DNA from: Lingula anatina
Taxonomy: Eukaryota > Brachiopoda > Lingulata > Lingulida > Lingulidae
DNA length: 64,000 nt
Direction of reading: 5' to 3'
Assembly (NCBI RefSeq): GCF_001039355.2
Contig: NW_019775697.1
Span: 146,269 to 210,268, forward strand
The translations under genes and the position numbers were made by a program. The notes beneath the pieces are model-generated. The model was not told the DNA's origin and made no database searches. It saw only the letters and a list, made by a program, of their open reading frames with translations. Positions within the stretch are counted from its first letter, which is position 1. Each line of letters opens with the position of its first letter. Below, piece after piece: positions 1 to 14,486 of this stretch.

Positions 1-889
1 CCATGTCTGAAATACCAAACCCACCTCCCATCCCACTTATTTCCTCTAAAAATACATAAGAAAGCAAAAGTGGACCTGAGTCAACGTGATGTGCATTCAT
101 TGTATTTTTTGGATATATTGCTGCATGAATAATATGCTGAAACCAAAAAAAAATAAAATAAAATAAAAAAAAATAAAAAAATATATATAAATGAAATACT
201 TAATGCTCATTATTCAATCCATTATGCACAAACTGAGAATTTTTTTTGTGATTAAACCCCCTTTATTAGACAACCCCTTCCTTAATGACAGAATAAAAAG
301 ACTCAAGAGGGTATTGTTTAAAGCTTAATCACCAGACAAAGAGAAGCAGATTTCACTTTTAATGAATGTATCCACATCTGTTCTGCAATAGAGAAACAAA
401 GGAAAGGAAACCTCCTTCACTCACCTGGGCAGATGTTATGAATATTAAGGCATGAATCATGCTATAATGTGACAAACATATGTACCCATCTGTACACTTG
501 TGTAACACAAGACGGGAATCTCTAAACTACTTAAGATTAGAATATAACACTTAATAGATTTCATGAATAATATTTCCTTATTATACTGACCTTTTTTTTT
601 TCACTTTTTAAATATGGTCATTATTTTGCTTACATTTAATTTAAGTTGCCTTAATTTCATATCATCAGTTTTAACAAAGGTTAATCTTTTTTATCAGTTT
701 ATAGTTTGTAAGTAGTTTGTAAATACTGGACCCCAGTATATATACATAAATTGAGTCCTAGGTAAATATAGCATTTAATCCTGTCCATCCAGTTGCATCT
801 GTTGGGCAACTCCTCTTTTGTGTAGGGGAGGGCTTATTGCTTGTCAAGGACAACCCTAGGTGGCAATAAATACTGGTTGCAGAAAAGAA

Positions 890-1144
890 CAGTTCCCATA
901 GACAGCATAGGTCTACCTGGATCAACCCAACTCTGCGGAGACTCTTGCTGACTGCAATCAGCTTGAGTGAATGACACGCCTCCTCCTGACGTTAAGGAGA
1001 ATACAAAAATGCTGATGACTAAACAAGTAGACTGGAAACAAGAAGAGGCTTGTCATTCATTTAAGCTGATTGCATTTAGCGAGAGTCCCCCACAGAGTGG
1101 GTAGATCTATGTAGACTGCTGGTGTATATGGGAATGGGGCCTAG
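890..1144. mobile_element. MITE, family A, copy 1
   Basis: This is a palindromic short element. The left end carries TTCCCATAGACAGCA, then GATCAACCCAACTCTG, then CTGCAATCAGCTT and GAATGACACGCCTC. The reverse complement of the right end gives TTCCCATATACACCA, GATCTACCCACTCTG, ATGCAATCAGCTT and GAATGACAAGCCTC in the same order. It has no coding capacity. The same terminal sequence recurs at about 18137, 19318 and 31706. The exact ends and target duplication are not certain. Confidence 0.7.
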
Positions 1145-4100
1145 TGGAGCTGAAAATGTTCACTTTTATCCCAATTAAGTTTTAGATAAAGCTGATAAAT
1201 AGACAAAAATTGTTTGAAGTATATCAATTTCTTTATCAGCTTATTTATTTCTGGAAACAGGAAATATGCTACCATAAGACTAACATATCCAAATATAACC
1301 ACTAGCTACATATTTTTTCATAACATGCACTTAACATTAAATAAATTTATTGCATCTTATCAGTTTCATTCATTTTCTTCTCTGTCTACCTATTCACTTT
1401 AGTTCTGTTAACACAAAAAAAAGACTGCATTCACCCTTACACTGAGGGACCCCACCTGCCCTAAGTAATTCCACCAATGCAGATGTGATATCACATTATG
1501 GACAGTTACTCTATTGGGACCTATCCACAGGGAGCCCCCGTTATCCTTTACTTCAGTTAATGTTAGTATGGCAGCATGCACAAGTGCAGTCAGATGATAT
1601 GCAGCAGAACCAACATGCAATTTATCAATTATTAAACTGTTGGATGAAGGAAGGAAGTAACACCATGTCCTACCTAGTACTTGATCGCTAATTGACCATA
1701 ACTGCTGGTGATTATGATTATCCTTTTATTAGCTGACAAAAACAAAGGAACTGTGCCTGATAAGTGTGGCATATTGCTCACTTAGCATCATAGTAATGTG
1801 GAGTTGCTGTCTTTATGTACTTAAACATTTTACTTGGCAAATGTTGACACAAAATTGGTTGTAAGGCCTCTTTTGATATTCTCTTCATAATTTTACATTA
1901 AATGATGTAGTTTGTGACCATTTGTTTACAGTAAAATAATTCTACGCACAGTTTTCCTCACTATTCATCTTGTGAATAGTTTCCAATTCCAGCCAGACGG
2001 TATTATTTGTGAGCAGAAAGCAAACAAGTAATGTTGTTCAACATTACTGATATTACGTAATTCTTGCTATATAAGCTTCCAACACAAAGGACCATAAGCC
2101 AGGTTTATGATTCTTAAGAAAGAACATTTGATAAGCTAATGGTACTATTGGTAATCGCATATAGTTTTAATATTCACAGTATTTGTTAAAAGGCTTAATG
2201 TCTGGTGTTACTTCTAGTGTATACTCCTAACTGTTTGATCACAATCTTACCAGCTCAATTAATTTGCCACAGAAGTTAATACACATGTTAAAGCTTTTTC
2301 AATCACCTCTCACTGGTAATCATTATTTGGCAAAAGTCTCCCTATCTGGTTTTTATTCAATCTCTCAGAAAATATGCCAAGTCTTGATGAAAATCACCCT
2401 AAAAATAGTCTTAATGTGCAGAAAATTTCCTGGATAATCAAAGCTAACTAAATGTTGTTGCAATGACTAAAGGTAACAACACCTACATTACTACTAAACC
2501 AGTTATGTCATATAGACCTGCAATTTCCAATTATGCTTTGGCAGCTGTAATTGTAGTAGTCATGTAACGGCATCCACTAAGAATTTCTTCCATTCAGGGT
2601 CAGACAGATGCCAGCAATGCTAAATGTGCCTAATTTTAAAGCAGGTGAACTAAGAGTGATCAATTTTACTTAAAAAGGAGGCAAAAATGAAGATAGGCAT
2701 TTTTCTTTTCTTTTATGAAGAAAGAGGAGATACAGTTCAATAAGTAGTTCACCTGGTATTATATGGACAGATAAACTCACCGAAGTCTAGAAGATTTAGT
2801 TTTTTATCGAATTTGTCATGTTAGTTAAAAGAGTAAAGAAAACTACAGCATAGATTATCTATGTATACTGCTTCACTCTGGGAAGTCAATTCAATATTTT
2901 ACCAACAGATAAAATTATGTATGCTTCACCTTACTTAATTGCTACTACATATGATCAAGAATCTGCTTAAATTTAAGGTTTAAAAAGACTCCTTTTTACA
3001 AAGATTTTTATTATGCTTGTCATTTTTTTTTTTTTTTTTTTTGTCAGAAACATAAATCTTTAAACTTTCTACAGAGGGGAAGACTTCATTTGGACAAACA
3101 AGACAATATGATTAAATGTAACTTTATGTGAGTAGATAAAAGGATATTTAGTGATAGAAAAAAGTACTATATGTTTTAAAAGTTCCCATCTGAAGAACTT
3201 CAAAGATGAAATGACATATCCCTACAAAAGGGTGGAGAATTGTAACAAAAATACTTAACTCCCCAAACAGCTGTCACAAAAAAAAGGTCCCATTATTCAA
3301 GCTGATAACAATTTCTCTCCTGTCCAGTGCTAATATCACCAGCATACAGTGGCCGAATTGCAAGCAGCAGCAGGTGCTGGCTGTGTGAATGCCAATAGGG
3401 GAATTCCTAACAAAAGCACTAAAAATACCATCACAGGCAGCCTGTGTGCATGTGCGGGAATCCATACAAAGACTTGATACTACAGAGTGGTGGTTGTCTG
3501 AGCAGGTGCTACTAATGTAAATTATGCACTTTTCACCTGCCCCTGTCTCTGGTATAAAAGGCCAGCCATGGGTACACAACAATAATAACAGAGAGGCACT
3601 GGCTTATGGGGGATTTAATATTAATTATCTATTAGTGCAAATACTTTGAGATAATAACAGTAGTTGTCCTGTATATTTCTATCCTAATACCCATGCACAG
3701 TCCTTGGCTGAATGAAATTCATCGTACAGACAACAATGGCTGCAAAAGCTTCAAAATATCATCTGAATCCCTAATGGGTTGTGTTCTTACAATAAAGCAA
3801 ATCATAAGGAAAACATCAAGCCACTTTTGGAACTAAAATAGAAATGGCTCTACTTGATAATATACTATCTGATATGCAACATGAAACTCAAATCTCATAA
3901 AAACTAAATAATTCATGGAAACTGAGAGAAAACGGGGCAATAGCATGGTATACCACTGGAGCTTAAAGTGGATTTGTTACCAGCCAGTCCCAAAAGATAC
4001 ATAAACCTGGCAAAATTGACAAACAACATGGTCACAGTCACGGCATCCTCTTCCAAGATCTAAAACGAGCATATCACAACAAAGATCAATGACCCAGGGG

Positions 4101-4968
4101 ATTGCATGTTTTACTACTTTCAAAACCATAACCGACATTTAATTCAATGAAACACATTTTAAATGAAAAAGATCTTGAACCAGTTCTCTGCTATACGATA
4201 GTGCAAGCTACATCCCTATATGTTATATAGGTGGGGTGCAGCTTTAATACCTTCCCCATTTATATCAAAGGTAAGCTAAACTCAGTTTAGCACACCATAT
4301 AAGGTGGAGTGTAAGTTACATTCACCTAGATCAGGAAAGGATATATCAGCAGCATGACATCCTGTGCTTGATGGGCAGCAATGAGAGCACATTAAGACTA
4401 TCTATGGGAGCCAGTATAACATATATATATACATGTATAGCAGATGGAGGAATACTCATCTTATGACTTGAAATTATAAGAAGTACTGTAACACCTCTAT
4501 GACATGTTCAATGATACATTATCATTGCAATAAACGGATCTATATGAGAAGTTGTGAGCACTGCTTTTCAGAAAAACTGACCTGTTCTAGACACCAATAC
4601 GACAGATACAGATCGTTGTTCATAACAGTGTCTTGTTATCTGTCCCAGTATTGAAATGTGTCCTCTTTTGGCAAGATGCATTAGTTGTGACACAACATAT
4701 ACCTTGTTAGGTGCATTGCTCAGCTTCACGTAAGTCAGAGACAAACTATGTCATGACTGTGGGACATAAACTTCAGTGTTACTAATTGGTCTACAGACTG
4801 AGTGACAAGCACATGTACAGCCACAGTGGGCATCCCCACTGCCATGACAAGGAACAATACATAAGGAATAAATCTATGTCACATTAAACTAACATGTGCA
4901 TGTGTATACAAATTAAATTAAGGCAGAGGCCCTATTGAAAACTGTGCCTTCATTAACTGGTTATACAA

Positions 4969-5146
4969 GTCTGTAGCCAGCAATTTCAGAGAGGGTTCCT
5001 TTTCTAGAAAATGGGCTTTTTTACTCCTTAAACTGTTATGTTGATCCAAGGCTAAAATGGCATAGAACTTGTAGATCAAAAGATTCAGAGCAGACTATTT
5101 TTGTCCAATGAGCGGTTATTTTGAGCTCCCCCCCCCCCTTCTTGCC
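4969..5146. mobile_element. MITE-like repeat, family B, copy 1
   Basis: The left side contains GTAGCCAGCAATTT, then a G-rich stretch; the right side ends in a poly-C tract. The same left motif, internal ATCAACTT/TGGACCTTTT-like blocks and a C-tract occur in a second copy at 40761-40940. It is non-coding. The ends are approximate and this copy is more degraded than the other. Confidence 0.45.
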
Positions 5147-6377
5147 AATAGGACTCATATTACCAGATTAGAAAGAGATCCATAATGCCTTAAAATTTCC
5201 TATATAACACCATGTGGTTATTTTAACTAAACTATTTCTTGCCTAAATTAATCAAGCAGCACTGAGGTCTCATTATCCCACTACTTGTAACATATTTGCA
5301 CTGCTTAACACTAAAGTCCACAGACTCCTCCACTGGCAGTGTCCACAATGACACAAGATTAAATGGGTGCCCTTTTTTTTACTAAGAAGATTAGCTATTA
5401 TGAAGGTTTGGTATTCCGAAATACAAGTCATGATTTTGAAATACGAGTTAAAAAAAGCCTAAAGAAAGACTGCAAAAAAATATATGTTAAACAGGGGTGC
5501 ACTTTTTCTGCATTATATTAAATGTCAAATTAAAATCATCATGAAAATACAAGGTACTAAACCCAATTACATAATATTTTTTTAAAAATGTTCATGAAGT
5601 GCACTTATTGCATCAGTATACCTTTTCACAATAGCAAACTTTTGAATAAGGGAACCCTAATAGTGTACCTTCATAACAGCAAACCCCATATTTCAGAGGC
5701 CATAAAAATCAATTTTTTCCTAATAGCAGCATTCATAACAGAGTTGACCTCAACGAAGTGATGTGTCTTCCCTGTAAAGGGGGGGGGGCAGTAGGCTTAA
5801 CATGGGTAAACAAAGGTTTGCCCCTATAGTGAGCTTACTACAAATTAAATATCTTGCCAGGACATGTGGACTCAAAAAAAGGTCATAAAGATCCACTTAT
5901 GTTGCCCACTATGTAATATTTGTAAAAAAATTTTGTTTTCAACTTTCACACTTCTTTGCCGTAAAAGCTTTAAAATAAAATTAATCAATGAAAAATACAA
6001 AACAGAAAGATGACCATTTATTTTAGATATTTTTCAACTTACTTCCAATATGGTTTGGATGTGTTTTCCTTTGGCACATACATTTTTCTTCCAATTTCCA
6101 CTAAGAGTGTACCATAAAGTACTTAAATGCTCCCCTGACGGTAAAAAAAAAAAGCAAGTCACAACAAAATTCAAATGTGGCCAATAGTCTCTAGCTTGAA
6201 CCAAGCCCCAGTGGTCACAGACCTAGAGATAATCAACTCAGCCAAAATTACTTTAAGTGCATTCTATGAACCAAATGGATGGAAACAATTGGAGGCGCAT
6301 AGTAGCAGTATTTCATTCTTAGAAAATGTCTGATGCCTCTTGTCAAACTGCTGCAAATAGTAAAAGTCAATTAAGTC

Positions 6378-6586
6378 TTTTGTCAAGGGACCACCATTCC
6401 ATATACCTCTACTCCAGTAAAACAGGTACTTAAAAGCAGGAGATGTAATGCTTATCTATACTTTCAAGAGCACCATCAAGTTTTTGTCAAGGGACTTCAT
6501 TTACTTATAACTATCTCAGTTGAACAGGTACTTAAAAAGTTGCAACACTTATTAACATATCAATATAGAGGATCATCAAGTTTTAT
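6378..6586. repeat. Two-copy tandem duplication, unit about 104 bp
   Basis: Two consecutive units each start with TTTTGTCAAGGGAC, contain AACAGGTACTTAAAA in the middle and end with ATCATCAAGTTTT or CCATCAAGTTTT. The offset between units is 104 bp. The units have diverged considerably, so the duplication is old. No function is apparent. Confidence 0.7.
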
Positions 6587-9500
6587 GAAAATATGCAAGT
6601 CTTAGTTACATGAAGTGGGGTTAATTTGTACGTTTTGATGAAAACTTGAAATTAAAAACCAGACAGCAAAGCTGTCACGTATACAAACGTTAAACAAGAA
6701 AGAAAAAAAAAATATATTAAATGAAGTTGATATGGAAGGATAAATGAATTTTCCTGAATATCAAAATTAAAATCCACCATAACAATATTTTCATATAGTT
6801 TTGAACAGGTTTATTTCAGTTGATCAGTAACAGTTAGATCCAAAACTTGGTACCAAAATTATGTATCACTTTGATGTAGAAGGGAAAGTTGCTGAAGTTT
6901 AAAGGAAGGTTGATGATCCTTAACCCCCTATCTAAACAGGTTCTTTAAAATCTAGACCCCCATAAAATCTATGTTCTTCAAAAAAAGGGAAAGGTATAAG
7001 CAGGCACAGACTTACAAGCAAGACAGGCAATTTTTCATTAGTCCATTAAACAAGATAATTCTAGCAGTTGTATCTGGATTTTATTTGAATTTTATTGGTA
7101 ACAAGGGATTTGAGATTAGTCCCAATTGGCAGCAAGTAATGAATATTTTTAACTTAGCCAAGATTAACATATTATCTTTATTTTTGAAGGTCCTTAAATG
7201 TTATCTTTGATACTCATTAAACACCACTATTCCTTTTCCTTTGGAGATCTAAGGCAAAACTTCACTAAAACACATTTTAAAATTCAATAAAGGTACACCC
7301 TTATTAAAAATTTAAAAGGTCATGGCACAAAAGCTGTTGTCCTGCAATACTCTTTGATATATTGGTTCAAATTTCCACAGCTGCTCCTGATCCTGTAAGC
7401 CAAAGGTGTATCATTAGGTGTCATCAGTGCATGTTTTATCTTCTCCACATCTTATTTCACATAATCAATACAATTTAAGCTGTTGTTCAGTCATGCTAGT
7501 CACTTAAGGATTTGCTAAAAGTAAAGGCTGTGTCACTGAAGTTAGCATGAATGTCAGGAAAAATAGCTATAAATTTCAGAAAATAGCTCAAAGTTGCATG
7601 AAAAAGTATTCAGGTCACATCACTGTTTCCCTAAACTTCGTGCCTTAAAAACAAAGCCAAGATAGTGGCATATAAGCAAATCTACAAATAAATTGGTCTG
7701 CAGCTGTTGTCTTCCTTACATAAAAGGATGCCTTTGAAATTATACACAAAAGGCAGGTTCATTTTTCTTGTCTGAGAATGTTCTTTTATGACCCATCAAA
7801 CAACTATAAATGACTTACAAAAAAAAAACTTACATAAGTGACCTGGCTGAAATTTTTAAAAAATCAACAAGGGGGGGAGAAGACATATTGTGCTGTGATG
7901 TAAGTCCACAAATTAAATTTCAATTGGTACAAAAATTAAGATAAGACCTTTCAAAACACAAAATACATATCCAGTGCTGCTATGCACGATTTCCCAGAAA
8001 CTTCAAAGAAACATTGCCTCCTCCCTAGAGGTGATTTCACACATTTCTGCAGTAATCCCCTTCTAGTCCATTATCTTGAACAAGCAGATCACAACCTTGG
8101 TATTTCAGTATGCAATTTAAACTCTTCCTGGGATCTCACTTAACTGAGAAGCTGCCATGAATAAATGATGTTACAACTTATATTAATATAAAATATATCA
8201 TGTCATATTGCTTTGATAAGGACTTTATGAGAAGAATGTAGGTGTAAGTATAAAAACAAGCTATGTGATGTCTTTAAAGTATGCTGCATGGTTTTGTTGT
8301 ACAAAAAGGACCAAAATACAGACATCAATGTGAGCATCTGTAAGGAAACGGCACCTTGGTAACTGCCCTAGAAGTCAAACTAACATGACCTTACAATCAA
8401 TGAATACAGAAATACTGATGATAATTCACATTATTCTAATTAATTGAATTCAGCCGTAATTTTCTGTGTGGTTAGTTAGCAGGATCAATGTTTCCAACTT
8501 AATTTCCTTTTTTTGTCAATTCCACACACAGTTCATCAAACAAGTAATAGGGAGTCTAAAATTAGATCATTGGATTATAGAAATGAGAGGGAAAAACGAC
8601 AGAAATGAGTTGATAAAATAATAAGCATACCTCAAGCAAATTACTTATTTTTTTACTATTTGAAAAATCACCCAGTATAAGAACTAGCGATGCAACTGAT
8701 AAACAGAATGAAGTGACATAATTGTAAATGAGAAAAGATGAAATTAAGCATCTTCCTCAAAATGGTAAAGTAAACGTTTAGTAGACCAAGGACAGTTTAC
8801 ACTTAAAATGACTATGTTTAACATCAAAAGGTGTTGCACTACAGAAACCTTAAGCACAACTTGGTTAAAAATAATCAAAGCTAATTAGTTTCTACGCCCA
8901 TCCCATACATCCAGAAATAAAGAACAATGAAATCCCCATTTCAGATGAAACATTTTACCAAGAAAAATTGCATCAAACAGTGCAAAACTGAAATATATCC
9001 CAAGGATTGTCAAGATTTGAGTCAGAGTTTGCTTTCTCACTTTACAAGGAATATCAAACACTGCCATCATGTACAACTGATACATGCGGCATAATTTATC
9101 CCTGAGTCATGACAAAATATCAGGCAACATTGCCCGTGATTGTGCCATACTATGAGTCATTACTTCTAGCTAGCATATAGAGAAGGATACGACCGTTTTA
9201 GGTCTTTACCTGTCTTGCACATTGTTAGTGGTCATTATCTTTGATTAGTATTATTTTCATTAATATGTTTTATTGACAGGCCTGGAACAATTTGCAGACT
9301 CTTGTAATGACAACACTTCAAAAATATTGAAAGTAAAAAATATTACTAGATGAAGAAACTAAAGGTTTTGTTCTATAATCTTATAGATAAATTTTTTCTA
9401 TATGCAACAAAATTGAGAAACCTACATTACATTTTTCACAGATTTTAGAAAGAGTCTCAGCAAAACTGAAAATTTAAGCATCAAACACATATTATACCCT

Positions 9501-11779
9501 AGCTTCACCATATCATGTGACATACATACTGTAATTCAAACAAATGCTCTGTGAAGTCAACTTAATAGATCATCAATTGAAGTTTGCTGGAGTGTTTATT
9601 AAATCAATTTGTTAACCCACACCCTGCTGATGAATCACTGACTGTTGACATTAAGAGCCCTTGACTATATATCTGTCAGTTTACCTACTTTGTCTTTGGA
9701 TTTGATGACTCCATCTTTATACATTTAAATCTGCAATGTAAATTTATAATTAGTCTCATTTTATCATATCAAGTGACATAAAAATGGACCTCACTGAGCA
9801 ACCCCCGTTAATTGCACTCTTTTAAACACACATGTAAAACAATTATGCACTCTGATATTTCAACAAATACTTCAAACTGAAATAAGAAACCAAAGTTGAT
9901 AAAGTAGACTAATTAGAATTTTTACCATCACTGTATATTGTTAAGTATGCCTTCATGACAGAAAAAATATGCCATTGTCTAAAATTAGAGTAGCTTACCC
10001 TATAAAATAATAAAGCAGAATTAGTTAATTGCACTGCACATAATGAAAAACGTACAAGAAATCAATGGCTAAAATGCTGCAGTAGTAACATCTGATGGGC
10101 TCAATTAACACATTCAAAGAAAATTCTCTTCCTTGCTGTTGATGTGCGATAGTTGATCACAGAGACCAACTAAATAAGAGGTAAATGCATCATGGTATGA
10201 TTATAAGCAAAAACAAACACACCTTGGTTAACCAGTAAAGGAACTAACAAATGATAATTGTATCAAATAAAACAAACAAACAAACAAATAATAATAATAA
10301 TCCAATCAGGCTAATTTTAGTGTGCACTGAATGCACATGTGCTATATTGTATGGGGAGAATTGGGACAAAGAAACCCTAGATATAGATACTGGGTTCACA
10401 ATATCATTTTAAGTATACTGTGTGTAAAAGAAACAAATTGCCAGAAATGCCCATCTACTCAATGTACTTCTGGCTTGGGAGTCCAACTCCCTTGAATGCC
10501 AGATGGCTTTGTGTCCAGACACAGTGTGTTAAAAAAAAGAAAAAGAAAATGCCCCTGATAGCAACAGTCGCCTATATATTATACAAAAATCACTGTAACA
10601 CAACTGGGGTGTTACTCTGCTTTAAGTATAAAGTAATAACGGTAAGGATGCAGTTCCTCACGTCTCTTTATGAGCACCTGAGCAGGGTAAATTTGAATGT
10701 TGAAACATTGAACTTTTACCTCCATGTTTTCCTCACATACTCAAGCTACTTTTACTTTTGTCACTTATTTTGAACTTAACAAATAATTTATTCCTTTTCA
10801 TGGACAAACCATTAAGATTTCATAAACTTAAATTCATATAAATAGAGGCCTGATACATATCATATGTCTTTAAAGAAGATATAATTTTTGGAAATATTTC
10901 TTGACACTAAATATTTCTTGACATCTGAAGTCGGCTTTCTTGATCCTTAACCCCAAGTTGATATTTTCTGGGGGACAATAGCAAACTTAAAGGGAAACAA
11001 ATAGGGGGATAACTGCAGAAATTGCTGGTAGACAAACACTGACAGTTCACACACAGCCAGACAAAACAACATAGTAATATTTGATGTAATAAACTACTTA
11101 CCACCACTACAGTCAGTAGAAAGCACTGCTCTATTCACCATTGTGAAGTGTTGGTCTGATCACAGTCTGACAACGATCCTAGGCCCAACCAGGCTCCTCA
11201 TTGGTCTCAGATGCCAGATTCTAATTGCACCCAACTTATAATAAAATCTAAACCAAGTAAAAAATACCCGACAAAAAATTTTAAAAGCAATGCATATCTT
11301 GCACAGCACTGTTCAGATCTTCAAAAAAGTCCTCCAGCTTGGAATCCAGGAAACAAATAATATTATCTCAAAAGGGGCATAATCACAAAATTAAGTGTTA
11401 AGTTATTCACTGAAACGGTTAAAATTCTTTACCAAAACACCCAAAATTTCTTGAATAGTTTATTATATACACTATTAAAATTTTAATAAAATATATTAGA
11501 TGTTTTTCTGATATCTCAACCGGCTTTGTTCTGAGATGACAGTCTCAATAAGTTTATCTAAGAGCAAGTAGCAGATTACTTTGATTCCATAAGAGTATCA
11601 ATGGTGAGTTAATAGTCTCTCACTTCTACAAATTGCTTTCTGGGAAAAAAAGCTAATGAATATGAAGAGGCATTTTTGATTCCTTATATACAACATTGAT
11701 AATGTGTTTGAGCTGCTGTTCACTTAAAATTATTTTAAGTCAGACCATTTGTGTGTATTGTACAGTCACAGACTCTGGT

Positions 11780-12466
11780 ATTTGATTAAATGAAGCAGCT
11801 TGGAAACTTTCTTGCCCTCCTTTCCTATGCAGCAGTGTTTCTTTTCCCTTGAATCTAAAAGGCAAAATAAGTATTTAGAATATTTCAAACATTACTATCT
11901 ACTGCCAATATCATTTTAGCTAATCTTAGAAAGAGTGGTTACAAAAGACAGTGTCTTCAGGGAAAATATTTCAAAACTCCATTACATAATGCCCATGTCA
12001 CACTTATTAGGAATCTGCAGGGATGAAGCAGAACCACCCAGAGGGAATTCAGGAGGAAATTTCAAATGACCTAAAGCTGATAGCGGGTAAATTGTAAGTG
12101 CATTTCACCATTCAATATTTCTCCATTTGGAATACATCTCAAAGGTTTTGAAGATAAACAAAACAATGAGGCTGACCAGGACAAAATGCACTCAGAATTT
12201 TTAGAATAAATTTTAAATATCCAGGAATATATAAAGAATTTTCATTCTAATGGCATTCTGTTGAATTTGCAATTAATTCTTTCCTTTCTTATCAAATACC
12301 TATCCTATCAAAGTTTGTGAAGAGGGTAGACCTTTATGAGATATAAGTCCACTAACAAACATAAAAATAATGCCGATGACAACACATCTTCCTTTGTTGG
12401 AGGAAGTAAAAAAAAAAGCAGGATAAGTATACCTCTAAAACCCAACTTACTGTTTGGACTGTGGAT
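11780..12466 (-). other. Probable 3' UTR of MBD2/3 with a spliced last exon
   Basis: Sixteen bases after the MBD2/3 stop codon lies a strong donor (GTAAGT, GT at 12450-12449). A good acceptor follows at 11856-11855 (TTTTAG, exon from 11854). The likeliest reading is a 3' UTR intron, with the last exon running down from 11854 to an undetermined poly(A) site. The donor is close enough to the stop not to be expected to trigger nonsense-mediated decay. This rests on splice-site appearance only. Confidence 0.35.
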
Positions 12467-14450
12467 TCAAAGTCCATCTGTGCCCCAGTACTCCAGAGCT
12501 TCCTGCAGTTTTTTCCTTGCTGCTCTCACTCGGTGTTCTTGTCGCCTCACATCTTCATCACTGATGAGTACTTTCTAAACAAAAAAGGTTAAAGATGGTA
12601 TAAGGCTCCTAAAAAGAAGTGCAGAATTCCATTAACACTCAAAGAACCATATTCTTAAAGCATCACTGACTGAAGCAAAACGCCATACCTCTAACTGATA
12701 AAAGATCTTTAGACATGCTAGCTATACCATGACACCAAAGCCATAGGATACAACACCTAAGGAGGCAGAAGTCTCCTAAAATTTGTAGTGCACAAGAGGT
12801 TGACACTTCAAATGATGGTCTATCACCGTTAATCAACGTACGCAATCTCTTGTATGATTTGAACAGAGAAGAAATGATCATACCTGTATAAGAGGTTGCC
12901 CAGGGTTGATGTTAACTCCAGGGTTTTTGTCTATGGCCGATTTTGATGCACCCTGTCCTAGTAAAGGTTCATTGCTCAAGTGAAGTGCTGCTGCTATACT
13001 TTGGAGTAGATTTTCTTCACTCAAATCTGGTCCAACACCTATGAAAAATAACAGCTCTTTTTTCCAAACCAGAGAATCTTGTTTTAAATTGTATTGAAAG
13101 AAATACTAAAAAAAAAAAACAAAAAAACCTAAACAAATGTCTGCATAACAGATTACATAGGTAGATAAAGAGTGTACTGAAGAACTATGGACTATGAAGT
13201 CATTACCAAAAAAAAAAAAATGCACATTATTAACTGGTCCACATACATACCTAGTAAATTTTTAGGTAGCTCTATGGTTTTGAATATATTTTCTGATGTA
13301 TCACAAGCATCAATGCCTTGGAGATTCTTCTCCCAGAATAACTGAAATTGAAGGTAACATCTGGTTGATATATATATTTCAAAAACCTTTTAGTCAAGAG
13401 GCTGACTTGCTCACAATCATTAATCTCTATCGTGACACAAAACCTGTTCAAAAATATTTGTTGGACCTTTTTGATTGGGTTTACTTAAAATTTAATCTCC
13501 TATCAAAGCAAAACAACAGTTAGTTTACATTCTCATCTGAAGACTTGTATGACTATAGATGCACATTTAGGCTCAAACTAGGCATGTGTATGCATGCATC
13601 TGTTATTGGCTTTAGATGATGAAGGTATAATTGTATAATAAGATGAAATTATGTTAGCACAGCACCAACATTATGCAAATGAATTCAGAACAATTTACTC
13701 TTGAACAATATCAATTAAACCAATTTTAACAAGAAATCAGTCCACTGGTCACTGGTCCAACACAAAATATCAGCAAAATTGCAGCCAGGCCAGTAATATC
13801 TCGTAAAACTGTTCAATCACTAAATGATGTTTCTGCTTTGGAACAGGAGATTCCTTGACCCCTGATGGACTACTGAGTTTTGACATATTGTGATAAAAAC
13901 AATAATGGATGATATCATAGCCAGCTAGATCACCTGTTTTGGGGGATCTTGTGGTCCATGTTTTAAGTCTGTGCGTGATTTTGATTGAGGCTGTGTTCTG
14001 ATGACAGTGACTGGTTGCTTGAATATCGAGGCCGTTTGGCGAATAGGAAGCACAAGACTAGAATCATGCCTCAGACCTGAAAAGGATATAATTGAAAATA
14101 TTTTATTTTAATTTTGGGCAATTTTCAAAAAGTAAATGGCTACTAATATTTTCAGCTAAGATATAACATTATCTCTTAGTCCCAAGTCAACTACATCTAC
14201 AGACAAAGGGTTCTGGCAATGTGCAAACTGGCTGTCACGTTTTTTTTTTTTTTTTTTTGCTTATTAATGTACCTTTCATTCGACGACTTTTCCTAATCGA
14301 ACTATGGACAATTTTTCCTGTTCTAAAGTCAAAAGCTGTTAAATCATAGAGATCCCCAAGGTGTCTTGCTAACTGTGGTTTGCTGCGAAATTTTCTTCCA
14401 TCAGGACTGAAAAATAAAATTACATTATCAATCACAACAGTAAAAAAAAT

Positions 14451-14486
<36 letters not shown>

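Larger units (their letters stand above)
1..11779. other. Gene-less AT-rich region
   Basis: I see no ORF with family resemblance, no splice-linked exon chain and no RNA gene. The short ORFs here (for example 3274-3582 minus, 10420-10773 plus) are low in complexity or lack recognisable domains. The region holds two MITEs (about 890-1144 and 4969-5146), a tandem duplication (6378-6586), poly-T at 3024-3042, and AAAC and AAT simple repeats at about 10266-10302. Part of it could be distal 3' UTR of the minus-strand MBD2/3 gene. Confidence 0.5.

Noticed and set aside
3274-3582. 102-codon minus-strand ORF as a secreted Cys-rich peptide
   Set aside because: There is no signal peptide or splice context; the cysteines are scattered and the surrounding DNA is non-coding in character.
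6378-6586. Repeat array as CRISPR-like
   Set aside because: There are only two long diverged tandem units, no regular spacers, and the genome is clearly eukaryotic.
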